Shown here piece by piece: positions 1 through 8,159 of a stretch of DNA of 64,000 bases. Source of the stretch: Bin107 sp965221655 (GTDB taxonomy: Bacteria > UBA8248); the NCBI GenBank assembly GCA_965221655.1, contig OZ244906.1, positions 2,108,001 to 2,172,000 on the forward strand, written 5' to 3'. The stretch's first letter is position 1. Each line of letters starts with the position of its first letter. The notes under the pieces were generated by a model. That model ran no database searches and was not told the DNA's origin. It was given only the letters and a program-made list of their open reading frames with translations. The translations under genes and the position numbers were made by a program.

Positions 1-1
1 C

Positions 2-862
2 ATTGCCTTCGCGAGTTCGCTTGATCAGATCGGGCCATTTGCGAAAAACGTACGAGACGCTGCGATTTTGCTGGGCGTTGTCAGCGGACACGACCCACGT
101 GATTCCACTTCGGCGAGGGAGATGGTTCCAGATTACACGGAAAGTTTGGAAAATGGAGTTCGAGGTCTAAAAATCGGCATTCCCAGAGAGTATTTCATCC
201 AAGGCATGGACCCCGAGGTCGACGCGGCGGTCCAAGAAGCGATTTCCGTATTCGAGAAACAAGGAGCCGAAATCCACGAAATTTCCCTCCCGCACACCGA
301 ATACGCCCTGCCCGTTTACTACATCCTCGCTCCAGCAGAGGCAAGCAGCAATCTGGCGCGTTATGACGGTGTGCGCTTCGGGGTACGCAAGGAAATGAGT
401 TCCGCGTCCGGCCCCTTATTCGGCATGTATGCCGCAAGCCGAGAAAACGGTTTCGGAGAAGAAGTGAAGCGCCGTATTATGCTGGGCACCTATGCTCTGT
501 CATCAGGCTATTACGACGCATTCTATACGAAAGCGCAAAAGGTCCGAACGCTGATTTGTCGAGATTTCCGGGCCGCGTTCGACAATATAGACATCGTGCT
601 ATCCCCCACGGCACCGACTCCCGCCTTCGAGATTGGCGAACGTCTGGACGACCCCATCAGCATGTACCTCTCCGACATCTTGACGATACCTTGCAACCTG
701 GCCGGCCTGCCCGGCATCAGCCAGCCTTGCGGATTCACTTCGCAGGGTTTGCCAATCGGGCTTCAGTTGGTGGGCAAACCTTTTGGTGAAAAAACGATTC
801 TTCAGGCGGCGGCAGCCTTCGAGAAGGCGACGACACATCATGAAGTCCTACCGCCTTTGTAG
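2..862 (+). CDS. gatA: Glutamyl-tRNA(Gln)/aspartyl-tRNA(Asn) amidotransferase subunit A, 3' part
   Basis: Partial gene: the reading frame is already open at base 2 and gives 286 residues before the TAG stop. The first visible residues, around ASSLDQIGPFAKNVRDAA, followed by SGHDPRDSTS, are characteristic of the amidase-signature family in GatA. In GatA the catalytic Ser-cisSer-Lys residues lie N-terminal to this block, so they are outside the window. The C-terminal part (DIVLSPTAPTPAF, NLAGLPGISQPCGF, GLPIGLQLVG) is complete. GatA releases ammonia from glutamine for amidation of misacylated Glu-tRNA(Gln) or Asp-tRNA(Asn) with GatB and GatC. No gatC is visible; it may lie upstream. gatB follows after a 220-bp gap. 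Confidence 0.97.
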   Translation: MAFASSLDQIGPFAKNVRDAAILLGVVSGHDPRDSTSAREMVPDYTESLENGVRGLKIGIPREYFIQGMDPEVDAAVQEAISVFEKQGAEIHEISLPHTEYALPVYYILAPAEASSNLARYDGVRFGVRKEMSSASGPLFGMYAASRENGFGEEVKRRIMLGTYALSSGYYDAFYTKAQKVRTLICRDFRAAFDNIDIVLSPTAPTPAFEIGERLDDPISMYLSDILTIPCNLAGLPGISQPCGFTSQGLPIGLQLVGKPFGEKTILQAAAAFEKATTHHEVLPPL

Positions 863-964
863 TGCGACTCTACCCAAGGAAACGGCCGTGACGAAACCGA
901 GAGAAACCTATCCGTCCTGCAAGCGACAGGTTCGGAAATCCGGTACCAAGAGAGTGACGGCCCG

Positions 965-993
965 GTTACGGATTCGGCACAAAAGATTATAAT
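965..993 (+). promoter_or_regulatory. Possible promoter for gatB inside the gatA-gatB gap
   Basis: A perfect -10 hexamer TATAAT lies at 988-993. The matching -35 position (about 965-970) is poor. Transcription would start near base 1000 and leave a leader of about 85-95 nt before gatB. The 220-bp spacing between gatA and gatB makes a separate gatB promoter reasonable. The weak -35 keeps confidence moderate. Confidence 0.4.
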
Positions 994-1082
994 GTCTAGC
1001 GGGTTGGAGGTTGATTGAAGACGAGGCAAACGTTTATTTGATTTCCCGGCACGCGCTGAATAGGCGCTGAAGACACTTTTGA

Positions 1083-2543
1083 TTGGGTAATGTGGTGGCA
1101 TACGAAACGGTCATCGGTCTCGAAGTACATGCCCAGCTGAACACAAAGAGCAAAATTTTTTGCGGCTCGAGTTCCGCGTTCGGCGCAGACCCGAATGAAC
1201 ACACATGCACGGTGGACCTCGGATTGCCTGGCGTCTTGCCAGTCTTGAACCGGCAAGTCGTGGAGTACACCTTGCGGCTGGGCTTGGCTGTAGGGGCGGA
1301 GATCGCGCCTGTTTGCCGATTTGCACGAAAACATTACTTCTATCCGGATCTCCCCAAGGGATACCAAATCAGCCAATACGAGGAACCCATCTGCACTGGC
1401 GGAGAGGTGCACTTCGCAACCAAAGACGGGCGGGACGTGGTCATTTCCCTCACCAGAATCCACATGGAAGAAGATGCCGGCAAGCTCGTCCACGGGGATG
1501 AGATGGGAGACGCGAAGCATTCCTACTCGGATTTGAACCGGGCTGGCGTACCATTGCTCGAGATCGTCTCCGAGCCCGAACTCCGAAGCCCCGAAGACGC
1601 TGAGTCCTACATGAGAAAACTTCGCACCCTGGTGCGCTACCTGGGAATATCCGACGGCAATATGCAAGAGGGTAGCCTGCGGTGCGACGCCAACATCTCC
1701 CTCAGAGTGCAAGGTGCCGAGGAGTTGGGCGCAAAGGTCGAGATCAAGAACATGAACTCGTTTCGCAACCTCAGGCGCGCGCTCGAATATGAAGAGAAAC
1801 GCCAACGCGAAGTCCTCGATTCCGGCGGCGTCATTCATCAGGAAACAAGGCTTTGGGACGAGTCCGCGGGCGTAACGCGGGGCATGAGATCAAAGGAATA
1901 CGCTCACGATTACCGCTACTTTCCCGACCCGGATCTGGTGCCCCTTGCCGTAGATGCGAAATGGCTCGATACAGTTCACTCGCAAATGCCCGAATTGCCC
2001 GACGCGAAAAGCAAACGCTTTCGGGAAGACTTCGATCTTCCCCGCTACGACGCGGAAGTCCTCACCGCTGAAAAGGAGTTGGCCGACTATTTCGATAAAG
2101 TCGTCAAGATAGCTGGCAACGAACACGCAAAAGCAGCGAGCAACTGGGTGATGGGCGACGTATTGCGTCTGTTGAACGAGCGCAAGATCACAATCGAGGA
2201 GTGCCCGATACCCCCCGAGCGGTTGGCCGGACTGCTCGCGCTCATCATCGACGGCACCATCAGCGGCAAAATCGCCAAAACGGTATTCGACTCCATGGCG
2301 GAGAGCGGGAAAGACCCCGACACCATCGTCGAAGAGAAAGGGTTGAAACAAATCACGGACACGCACGCAATCGAGAACGTCGTGGAGAAAGTGCTCGCAT
2401 CGAACCAGAGAGAGGTCGAAGCCTACCGCGGTGGAAAAACCAAACTGATGGGCTTTTTCGTCGGCCAGGCGATGAAGGCAACGCACGGCAAAGCCAATCC
2501 TAAGGCCCTGCAGGAAATACTCGGGAAAAAACTGGCAGGCTGA
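1083..2543 (+). CDS. gatB: Glutamyl-tRNA(Gln)/aspartyl-tRNA(Asn) amidotransferase subunit B
   Basis: The 486-residue product has the normal GatB length and opening block (YETVIGLEVHAQLNTKSKIF). GatB motifs continue through FARKHYFYPDLPKGYQISQY, RIHMEEDAGK and SDLNRAGVPLLEIVSEPE, and the C-terminal YqeY-like tail domain is present (ALQEILGKKL). GatB binds the tRNA and carries out the kinase and transamidation steps with ammonia supplied by GatA. The start is not an ATG: in-frame choices are TTG at 1083 and GTG at 1092 or 1095, and none has a clear Shine-Dalgarno. The ATG at 1091 is out of frame. Ends 12 bp from the convergent amidohydrolase gene. Confidence 0.96.
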   Translation: MGNVVAYETVIGLEVHAQLNTKSKIFCGSSSAFGADPNEHTCTVDLGLPGVLPVLNRQVVEYTLRLGLAVGAEIAPVCRFARKHYFYPDLPKGYQISQYEEPICTGGEVHFATKDGRDVVISLTRIHMEEDAGKLVHGDEMGDAKHSYSDLNRAGVPLLEIVSEPELRSPEDAESYMRKLRTLVRYLGISDGNMQEGSLRCDANISLRVQGAEELGAKVEIKNMNSFRNLRRALEYEEKRQREVLDSGGVIHQETRLWDESAGVTRGMRSKEYAHDYRYFPDPDLVPLAVDAKWLDTVHSQMPELPDAKSKRFREDFDLPRYDAEVLTAEKELADYFDKVVKIAGNEHAKAASNWVMGDVLRLLNERKITIEECPIPPERLAGLLALIIDGTISGKIAKTVFDSMAESGKDPDTIVEEKGLKQITDTHAIENVVEKVLASNQREVEAYRGGKTKLMGFFVGQAMKATHGKANPKALQEILGKKLAG

Positions 2544-2555
2544 ACCGACAGGCGT

Positions 2556-3437
2556 TCAACGCAATATTTTCTTGTCGAACTCGTACAAGACGCAGGGATT
2601 CTCCACCAGTATCTTGTGCCGCATGTGCCCATCGGGTGCAAAAGCACATAGCAAATCCATCAAGTCGCCATCGTTGGGAATCCGGGGCTTCACGTTCGTG
2701 TGTGGCCAGTCGGTCCCCCAAACCACACGCTCCGGTACGGCGTCGATCAAGGCACGTGCTATGGGGATGGCGTCGTGATAGGGAAAACCATCCCGTGAAA
2801 TGCGCTCTGCGCCACTGAGTTTCACCCACACCCTTCCAGTTTCGAGCAACCCCAGCAAAAGCCTGAAATCCGGGTGCGCAAGAGACGAATGTGCGGGGAA
2901 AAGCCCCATATGGTCGAAAACCACGTCGACAGGGAGATTTCTTATCTCACTCTCATAGGTCGACAATTCCTTCGCGTGGATATGAATTTGAACGTGCCAG
3001 CCCCAATTTTTTATTTTGGCAGCCAGTTCGCTCATCCGCTCAATTCCGCTTATCCCTCCCGAGGCCAGGTTGATGCGCGTCCCCCGGATGCCGCCTCGAT
3101 GGAGTTGGGCGAGCCGCTCCTCGGACACGTCCGCACCCACCACGCCGACACCCACGTAACCTGGCCCCAGGACGCGAATCGCCTCCAGCGTTCTCGCGTT
3201 GTCCGACCCGTAGGGGCTCGCCTGCACCACGACACCCCGCTCCAGGCCGAGAACACCGGCCATCTTTCTGTAGTCGGACTCCAGCACTTGAGCGGGAGTG
3301 TAGCGCCTGGGTTCAGCGTAGGGATAATCCGCCTCGGGTCCGAAGATGTGGAAATGACAATCGACCGCCCCTTCGGGGGCCTTGTGTTTTGGCGGTTTCG
3401 TATCAAGGTCGGGACCCGGTATGGTGGGTCGGCTCAT
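2556..3437 (-). CDS. Amidohydrolase 2 family metal-dependent hydrolase (2-pyrone-4,6-dicarboxylate lactonase-like)
   Basis: 293-residue TIM-barrel hydrolase of the PF04909 family. The metal-binding H-x-H is at H28/H30 (DCHFHIFG). Later conserved parts are GVVVQASPYGSDN, VVFDHMGLFPA and the C-terminal VVWGTDWPHTNV with the catalytic Asp. This pattern is closest to LigI-like lactonases that open 2-pyrone-4,6-dicarboxylate in aromatic degradation. No other protocatechuate-pathway gene is nearby, so the substrate is not established. A Shine-Dalgarno-like AAAGGA precedes the ATG. The gene follows the cytochrome c' gene by 45 bp on the same strand and is probably cotranscribed with it. Confidence 0.85.
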   Translation of the reverse strand: MSRPTIPGPDLDTKPPKHKAPEGAVDCHFHIFGPEADYPYAEPRRYTPAQVLESDYRKMAGVLGLERGVVVQASPYGSDNARTLEAIRVLGPGYVGVGVVGADVSEERLAQLHRGGIRGTRINLASGGISGIERMSELAAKIKNWGWHVQIHIHAKELSTYESEIRNLPVDVVFDHMGLFPAHSSLAHPDFRLLLGLLETGRVWVKLSGAERISRDGFPYHDAIPIARALIDAVPERVVWGTDWPHTNVKPRIPNDGDLMDLLCAFAPDGHMRHKILVENPCVLYEFDKKILR

Positions 3438-3482
3438 CGATATGTTTTTCCTTTACTTACAGGTGCGGCCTGGTGGAGAAGG

Positions 3483-3953
3483 TCATTTGCCGCGCTTTTT
3501 CTTTCTGTAGGGCTTGTGGCACTGCGAGCAACTCTCCGCCAGGGCAGCGAACGCCTTCGAGACGCCGCCCCGATCCTTCTCCCTGGCCGCGCGGGAGAGG
3601 TCTCTTGCGATGCGGACCGAGCTTCTGGTGATTTTTTCGTAATCCTCGAAACGCTCCCACACCTCGTCCTTGATTCTCGTTTTGCCGAAATTGCTGCCCT
3701 TGGGGCTCAGGTACGGAATGGCCGCCGATAGCAGCGCCACTTCTTCCGCCGCGGCGGCGACGCGCTCGTAGTTTTCCTTCTTGGCGTAGGCCTTGATGCG
3801 GCGCATCGCGCGGTTGATGCTCTTCATCGTGAGTACGCGCACCCTCTGGACGCCGCGCAGGGCCTCCTCGTCGAGGGCGGCGGAGGCACCCGCCCAGAAA
3901 ACGAACAGCCCCGCCGCGCACGCCGCCGCACACGCCCACTTGCCGATTCGCAT
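3483..3953 (-). CDS. Class II cytochrome c (cytochrome c'-like), periplasmic
   Basis: 156 residues. An N-terminal signal peptide (about residues 1-26, ending near ASA) is followed by a mostly helical domain. The single heme site is at the extreme C-terminus, C142-SQ-C145-H146, which is the class II (cytochrome c') arrangement. The block SPKGSNFGKTRI..VW around residues 83-99 resembles the family's central segment. Such proteins bind a single heme c and are linked to electron transfer or NO binding; the specific role here is unknown. The open frame extends upstream, but the ATG at 3953 gives the proper signal peptide, so this start was chosen. Precedes the amidohydrolase gene in a likely two-gene unit. 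Confidence 0.85.
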   Translation of the reverse strand: MRIGKWACAAACAAGLFVFWAGASAALDEEALRGVQRVRVLTMKSINRAMRRIKAYAKKENYERVAAAAEEVALLSAAIPYLSPKGSNFGKTRIKDEVWERFEDYEKITRSSVRIARDLSRAAREKDRGGVSKAFAALAESCSQCHKPYRKKKRGK

Positions 3954-4069
3954 GGCCTCGCTCCTCTTTCGAACATACAACGCAAATAAATCAAATATTT
4001 GAACAAATTCCAGCCGTCCGGAACCACTCCGAAAGGCCTGTAATTCTCTCTTTTCTTCAACCCCATTGT

Positions 4070-4124
4070 ACCGAATTTTACCGGGTTTTACCGAGTTTTC
4101 CCGGGTTTTCCCGGGTTTTTCCCG
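4070..4124. repeat. 10-bp tandem repeat, about 5.5 copies
   Basis: Consecutive 10-bp units start at 4070, 4080, 4090, 4100 and 4110: ACCGAATTTT, ACCGGGTTTT, ACCGAGTTTT, CCCGGGTTTT, CCCGGGTTTT, then a partial TCCCG. The 10-bp period is close to one turn of DNA, so the T-tracts and CCGGG cores all face the same side. The array sits between two divergent genes, about 120 bp from the cytochrome c' start and about 220 bp upstream of the sulfatase promoter. Confidence 0.85.
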
Positions 4125-4345
4125 CCGCCCCGGAGCACGCAGCCAGCAAAAAAACCCATCGGGCGAGGGCGCAACCCACCCCCGAACGCGAGCCACCACG
4201 TGCTCGACACGCCGCCCCCACTTCGGGAGCGAACCACCCACGCACCCGACGCGGACACAAGAGAACATCACCACCCGTGCGCACCACGTCCACCCCCTCC
4301 GGTGAAACGCTCTTTGCGGTGCCAAGCGCCACCGGCGCGGCGTTG

Positions 4346-4375
4346 TTGACGCGCCTCGGAGTCCGTTCATATACT
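4346..4375 (+). promoter_or_regulatory. Sigma-70 type promoter for the sulfatase gene
   Basis: -35 TTGACG at 4346-4351, an 18-bp spacer, and -10 TATACT at 4370-4375. Predicted start of transcription is near 4382, giving a leader of about 77 nt before the ATG at 4459. Both hexamers are close to consensus in otherwise GC-rich DNA. Confidence 0.65.
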
Positions 4376-4458
4376 CGGAATATCGACGCGACAACCAATG
4401 ACCCACGGGTGAGCGGGAATGTCGCCTGCGCACGCGGGCTCATTTTTCGGGAATCGCG

Positions 4459-5901
4459 ATGAAGCCCCTGAACTTCGTTTTCATCATGTCGGACGAGCAC
4501 AACGCGCGCGCCCTGGGTTGCTGCGGACACCCCTTCGTCCGCACGCCGCACATCGACCGCCTCGCCGCGTCGGGAACGCGCTTTGCGAACGCTTATACGA
4601 ACTGCCCCATCTGCGTGCCCGCCCGCGCGAGCTTCGCCACCGGACGCTACGCCCACCAGACGGGCTATTGGGACAACGCCCACCCCTACGACGGCCGCGT
4701 TCCCGGCTGGGCACACCGCCTCCAGGCGACGGGCCACAGGGTCGTCTCCATCGGCAAGCTCCACTACCGCAACACGACCGACCCCACCGGTTTCGACGAG
4801 CAAATCCTCCCCATGCACGTACGCGAGGGCGAGGGCGACGTAGCGGGTGCGCTGCGCGCCGACATGCCGCCCAAGGTCAACACCCGCGGGCTGGCCGAGA
4901 ACCTCGGCCCCGGCGATTCGGGCGTCCTGCGCTACGACAGGCAAATCACCGCGCACGCCTGTGCCTGGCTCGCCGAGGCGGGGGAGTGCGCGGATGAGGC
5001 GCCCTGGGTGCTGTTCGTCTCCTTTCTCGCCCCACACTATCCGCTGGTGGCCCCGCCCGCGTTCTACGCCATGTATCCGCCGGAAGAGATGCCGCTGCCC
5101 GCACCGAAATCGGCCGACGACCCCACCCACCACCCCTGGGTGCGGGCCGTGCGCAAGGCCTGGCCCTACGACGACTACATGGACGAGGAGAAACGCCGCG
5201 TGGCCGCGGCCTCCTACTTCGGCATGTGTTCGTTCATGGACGCGAACGTGGGCGCGGTGCTCGAGGCGATAGAAACGGCGGGTCTCTCCGAAACGACCCG
5301 CGTCGCCTACGCCAGCGACCACGGCGAGAGCCTCGGCAAGCGCGGAATCTGGGGCAAGAGCACCCTCTACGAGGAGTCCGCCGCAGTGCCGCTCGTCCTG
5401 GCCGGGCCGGACGTTCCCCGCGGCGTCGTCCGCCACACCCCGGTTTCACTCGTGGACGCCTGCACCACCATCCTCGCCGCGGTGGGGGAGGAGCCAGCAG
5501 AAGAAGAAAGAGCCGACCTGCCCGGGGAGTCGTGGTTCAACCTCGCGGCCGCACCCGACGACCCCGAGCGCGTCGTCTTCAGCGAATACCACGCCGCGGG
5601 CGCACCCACCGCGGGCTACATGATTCGCAAAGGACGCTACAAATACGTCCACTACGTGGACTACCCGCCCGAACTCTTCGATCTGGAAGACGACCCCGAG
5701 GAGGCGCGCGATCTGGCAGCCGCGCCCGCGTGCGCGGCGCTCGTGGGCGCGTTCGAGGCCACCCTTCGGGAGATCGTCGATCCCCAAGCCGTCGACAGCA
5801 AAGCCAGGGCCGATCAGGCGGCTCTGGTAGAACGCCATGGTGGGAGAGAGGCCGTCCTCGGTCGGGACGGTTTTTTCGGCTCTCCCACGCCGGCAGACTG
5901 A
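4459..5901 (+). CDS. Type I sulfatase (alkaline phosphatase superfamily)
   Basis: 480 residues. The N-terminus has the family metal-binding strand (FVFIMSDEHNARALGCCG). The sulfatase signature C-x-P-x-R is present as C52-VPAR56 followed by ASFATGRYAHQTGY. C52 is the residue converted to formylglycine in type I sulfatases, which requires a formylglycine-generating enzyme not seen in this window. The second metal site is VAYASDHGESLGKRGIWGKSTLYEES. The C-terminal GRYKYVHYVDYPPELFDLEDDP block is usual for the family. No signal peptide is evident, so the enzyme may be cytoplasmic. Substrate unknown. The solute-binding protein gene follows 35 bp later, so the two may share a transcript. Confidence 0.93.
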   Translation: MKPLNFVFIMSDEHNARALGCCGHPFVRTPHIDRLAASGTRFANAYTNCPICVPARASFATGRYAHQTGYWDNAHPYDGRVPGWAHRLQATGHRVVSIGKLHYRNTTDPTGFDEQILPMHVREGEGDVAGALRADMPPKVNTRGLAENLGPGDSGVLRYDRQITAHACAWLAEAGECADEAPWVLFVSFLAPHYPLVAPPAFYAMYPPEEMPLPAPKSADDPTHHPWVRAVRKAWPYDDYMDEEKRRVAAASYFGMCSFMDANVGAVLEAIETAGLSETTRVAYASDHGESLGKRGIWGKSTLYEESAAVPLVLAGPDVPRGVVRHTPVSLVDACTTILAAVGEEPAEEERADLPGESWFNLAAAPDDPERVVFSEYHAAGAPTAGYMIRKGRYKYVHYVDYPPELFDLEDDPEEARDLAAAPACAALVGAFEATLREIVDPQAVDSKARADQAALVERHGGREAVLGRDGFFGSPTPAD

Positions 5902-5936
5902 TGGACAAGACGTCCATCGAAAAGGAGGAGCAACAC

Positions 5937-7046
5937 ATGAGAAAGAAACTTCGCACCATCGCGGTCGCCCTGGTCGCGCTCGCGGCGTTCGTCGCTGCGC
6001 ATGGGCTCGCCGAGGCGGCCATGATCACCGCCCAGGAGAAGAGCCTCATCCGGGCGGCGAAGAAAGAGGGCGGCGTCGTCATCATCAACCCGCTCTTCAG
6101 CGACCGCACCTCGAAGGTGATGGGGCCGGCCTTCGTCAAGCGCTACGGCCTGGGCGACGGCTTCAAGTTCCGCAACGTGCGCAAGGGAACGGGCTCGACC
6201 GTCGCGCAGGTGCGCCAGGAGATCAAGGCGGGCAAGTTCACGGTTGACGTCCATTTGGTGAGCGCGCCCGGGTTCTACCACGCGGCGGTAAAGCGCGGCG
6301 CGTTCCTCAAGCTCGACAGCGGAAAATGGAAGGACCTCGTCAAGGTCGTGGAGGGCGCAGGCCAGTACCACAACTACCCCTACATCGTGACGCCTTTGGC
6401 CTACTCCTTCCAGCCCGTGTGGAACAGCTCCTGCCCGGGGATGAAGGACTTCAAGGTCTCCTCGATCTTCGACGTGGTGCATCCCTCGCTCACGGGCAAG
6501 ACCATCGTAACCGACATCACCAAGAGCTTCACGACCACCAACACCGTCATCGGGCTTACCGAGGCGGGTGTGGACATGAGCGATTTCTGGCAAAAGATGA
6601 AGGCCACCAAGCCCATCGTCATGTTCCGCACCGAACCCCGCATCCAGACGGTCATCAACTGCGAGCGGCCCGTGGACATGTTCAACCTCACCGGGCGCGT
6701 CTACCAGAACGTGCTCAAAAAGCCATCGCTCGCCAAGATCATCAAGATGAGCCATTACAAGGAAGGCCAGGTCATGCTCGGCAACCAGGCGGGCGTGCTT
6801 AAGGGCTCTCCGCATCCCAACGCGGGCAAGCTGCTGCTCGAGTTCCTGATGAGCAAGGAAGGCACCGACATCTACGTCGGCAACGAAGCCATCTACTCCT
6901 TCCGGGAGAACTACACCCCTCCCGCCAGCGTGCGTCCGTTCATGATGGACCTGAGCAAGGTGAAACTGATCGGTCTTAAGGACTGGGTCGCCGCCCAGCG
7001 CAGTTTCAAAAAAGTGCGCGGCGAGTGGCTCAAGGTGTTCAAGTAG
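5937..7046 (+). CDS. Extracellular solute-binding protein (family 1 / iron(III)-type ABC binding protein)
   Basis: 369 residues with a clear Sec signal peptide (about residues 1-27, MRKKLRTIAVALVALAAFV..). The mature part begins with an EKSLIRAAKKEGGVVIINPL segment, typical of family 1 or iron-type periplasmic binding proteins, and contains SFTTTNTVIGLTEAG and EFLMSKEGTDIYVG blocks. The start at 5937 is supported by a strong Shine-Dalgarno AAAGGAGGAG (5921-5930). No ABC permease or ATPase gene is adjacent, so this is an orphan binding protein and its ligand cannot be named. Position after the sulfatase suggests uptake of an organic anion, but that is inference. Confidence 0.87.
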   Translation: MRKKLRTIAVALVALAAFVAAHGLAEAAMITAQEKSLIRAAKKEGGVVIINPLFSDRTSKVMGPAFVKRYGLGDGFKFRNVRKGTGSTVAQVRQEIKAGKFTVDVHLVSAPGFYHAAVKRGAFLKLDSGKWKDLVKVVEGAGQYHNYPYIVTPLAYSFQPVWNSSCPGMKDFKVSSIFDVVHPSLTGKTIVTDITKSFTTTNTVIGLTEAGVDMSDFWQKMKATKPIVMFRTEPRIQTVINCERPVDMFNLTGRVYQNVLKKPSLAKIIKMSHYKEGQVMLGNQAGVLKGSPHPNAGKLLLEFLMSKEGTDIYVGNEAIYSFRENYTPPASVRPFMMDLSKVKLIGLKDWVAAQRSFKKVRGEWLKVFK

Positions 7047-7053
7047 CACTCCC

Positions 7054-7085
7054 GCCCGCCCGCGGGGAACACCCCGCGGGCGGGC
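7054..7085 (+). terminator. Strong intercistronic hairpin after the binding-protein gene
   Basis: A 14-bp perfect inverted repeat with a 4-nt AACA loop: the left arm starts GCCCGCCCGC at 7054 and the right arm ends at 7085. There is no T-run after it, so it is not a classical intrinsic terminator. It could stabilise the upstream binding-protein mRNA or reduce read-through into the dehydrogenase gene. Confidence 0.7.
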
Positions 7086-7153
7086 GCGGCTCGCCGGGTG
7101 ATGGCTGCATCGCGGCTTTGCGTTCACCAGTCAACCAACCAATAGAGAGAAAC

Positions 7154-8146
7154 ATGACCGACAAGATTCGCCTGCTCGTAACCGACGGCGCTTCAGGCCG
7201 CTTTCTCGAGCGCGTGCGCGCGACGCAGGCCGCAGACGCCTTTGACATCACCGCACCCGATTCTGAAGACGAGAACGCCCTGCTGGCCCTGGCGCCTGCG
7301 GCCGAAGCCGTCCTTTGCTACAAAGCGGGTCTTTCCGCCGCCGTCATCGATGCGGCGAAAGATTTGCGCTACATCCAAAAACACGGCTTGAACTGCAAGA
7401 ACATCGACACCGAGGCGGCGGCGCGGCGGGGGATTCCCGTCGCCACGCAGTCGCTCATGCGAAACGCCACGGTGGCCGAGCAGGCCCTCACCCTCATGCT
7501 GTGCTGTGCGCGCAAGACGATTCTCGGCCAGCGGGCAGTGGAATCCGCCCTCTACCGCGAGATGGACCTCGTGCCCGAGCGCACGAGCCAGTGGAATTTT
7601 CGCGCCAACTGGGCGCGCATACCGGGCGTGGGCGAACTCTTCGGCGAGAGCGTGGGCATCGTGGGGCTGGGCGACATCGGCATGGACATCGCCAAGCGCT
7701 GCGCGGCGTTCGACATGGAGGTCTTCTACTACCAGCGCTCGCGCCACGACGCCGAAGTCGAGGCGCAATACCGCGCGACCTACCTGCCGCTCGACAAGTT
7801 GTTAGCGCGCGTCTCCTACCTCGTGCTCGTTCTGCCGCACACCGAAGAAAGCGAGGGGATGATAGGCGCGCGCGAACTCGCCCGCATGAAGAACACGGCG
7901 ACAATCGTGAACGTGGGCCGCGGCGCGCTCATCGACGAGGACGCCCTGGCCGAAGCGCTGCAAAGCGGCGAAATCGCCATGGCGGGGCTCGACGTCTACC
8001 GCACGGAGCCCCTGCCTGCGGAGAGTCCCCTCATCGGGATGCCCAACGTCGTGCTGACGCCGCACAACGGCGGGGGGTCGGACAGACAGTGGGACGTGGA
8101 CATTCCTGCCTCGCTCGGCAAAATCGCCGCCTTCTTCGGGAGGTAG
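7154..8146 (+). CDS. D-isomer-specific 2-hydroxyacid dehydrogenase
   Basis: 330 residues. The Rossmann motif G171-L-G-D-I-G176 is followed by YYQRSRH, where basic residues in place of an acidic one suggest NADP(H) preference. The catalytic set of the family is complete: R256 (NVGRGAL), E285 (YRTEP) and H304 (TPHNGG). It should interconvert a 2-oxoacid and a D-2-hydroxyacid; phosphoglycerate dehydrogenase is possible, but there is no ACT domain and no serine gene nearby. ATG 7154 is preceded by GAGAGA; the open frame upstream reads across the hairpin and is not coding. Confidence 0.9.
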   Translation: MTDKIRLLVTDGASGRFLERVRATQAADAFDITAPDSEDENALLALAPAAEAVLCYKAGLSAAVIDAAKDLRYIQKHGLNCKNIDTEAAARRGIPVATQSLMRNATVAEQALTLMLCCARKTILGQRAVESALYREMDLVPERTSQWNFRANWARIPGVGELFGESVGIVGLGDIGMDIAKRCAAFDMEVFYYQRSRHDAEVEAQYRATYLPLDKLLARVSYLVLVLPHTEESEGMIGARELARMKNTATIVNVGRGALIDEDALAEALQSGEIAMAGLDVYRTEPLPAESPLIGMPNVVLTPHNGGGSDRQWDVDIPASLGKIAAFFGR

Positions 8147-8159
8147 CCCCGGGCGGCGC

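Larger units (their letters stand above)
3954..4458. other. 505-bp divergent intergenic region (cytochrome c' / sulfatase)
   Basis: No convincing gene was found. The stretch holds the start region of the cytochrome c' gene on the minus strand, an unusual 10-bp tandem repeat at 4070-4124, and a promoter for the sulfatase gene at 4346-4375. Short frames across it are low-complexity (Arg/Pro/Thr-rich) and have no family signature. Confidence 0.6.

Noticed and set aside
1091..1093. ATG close to the gatB start
   Set aside because: Out of frame with gatB, so the start must be TTG 1083 or GTG 1092/1095.
4070..4124. Possible CRISPR-like array
   Set aside because: The 10-bp units have no spacers and no cas genes are nearby; a simple tandem repeat instead.
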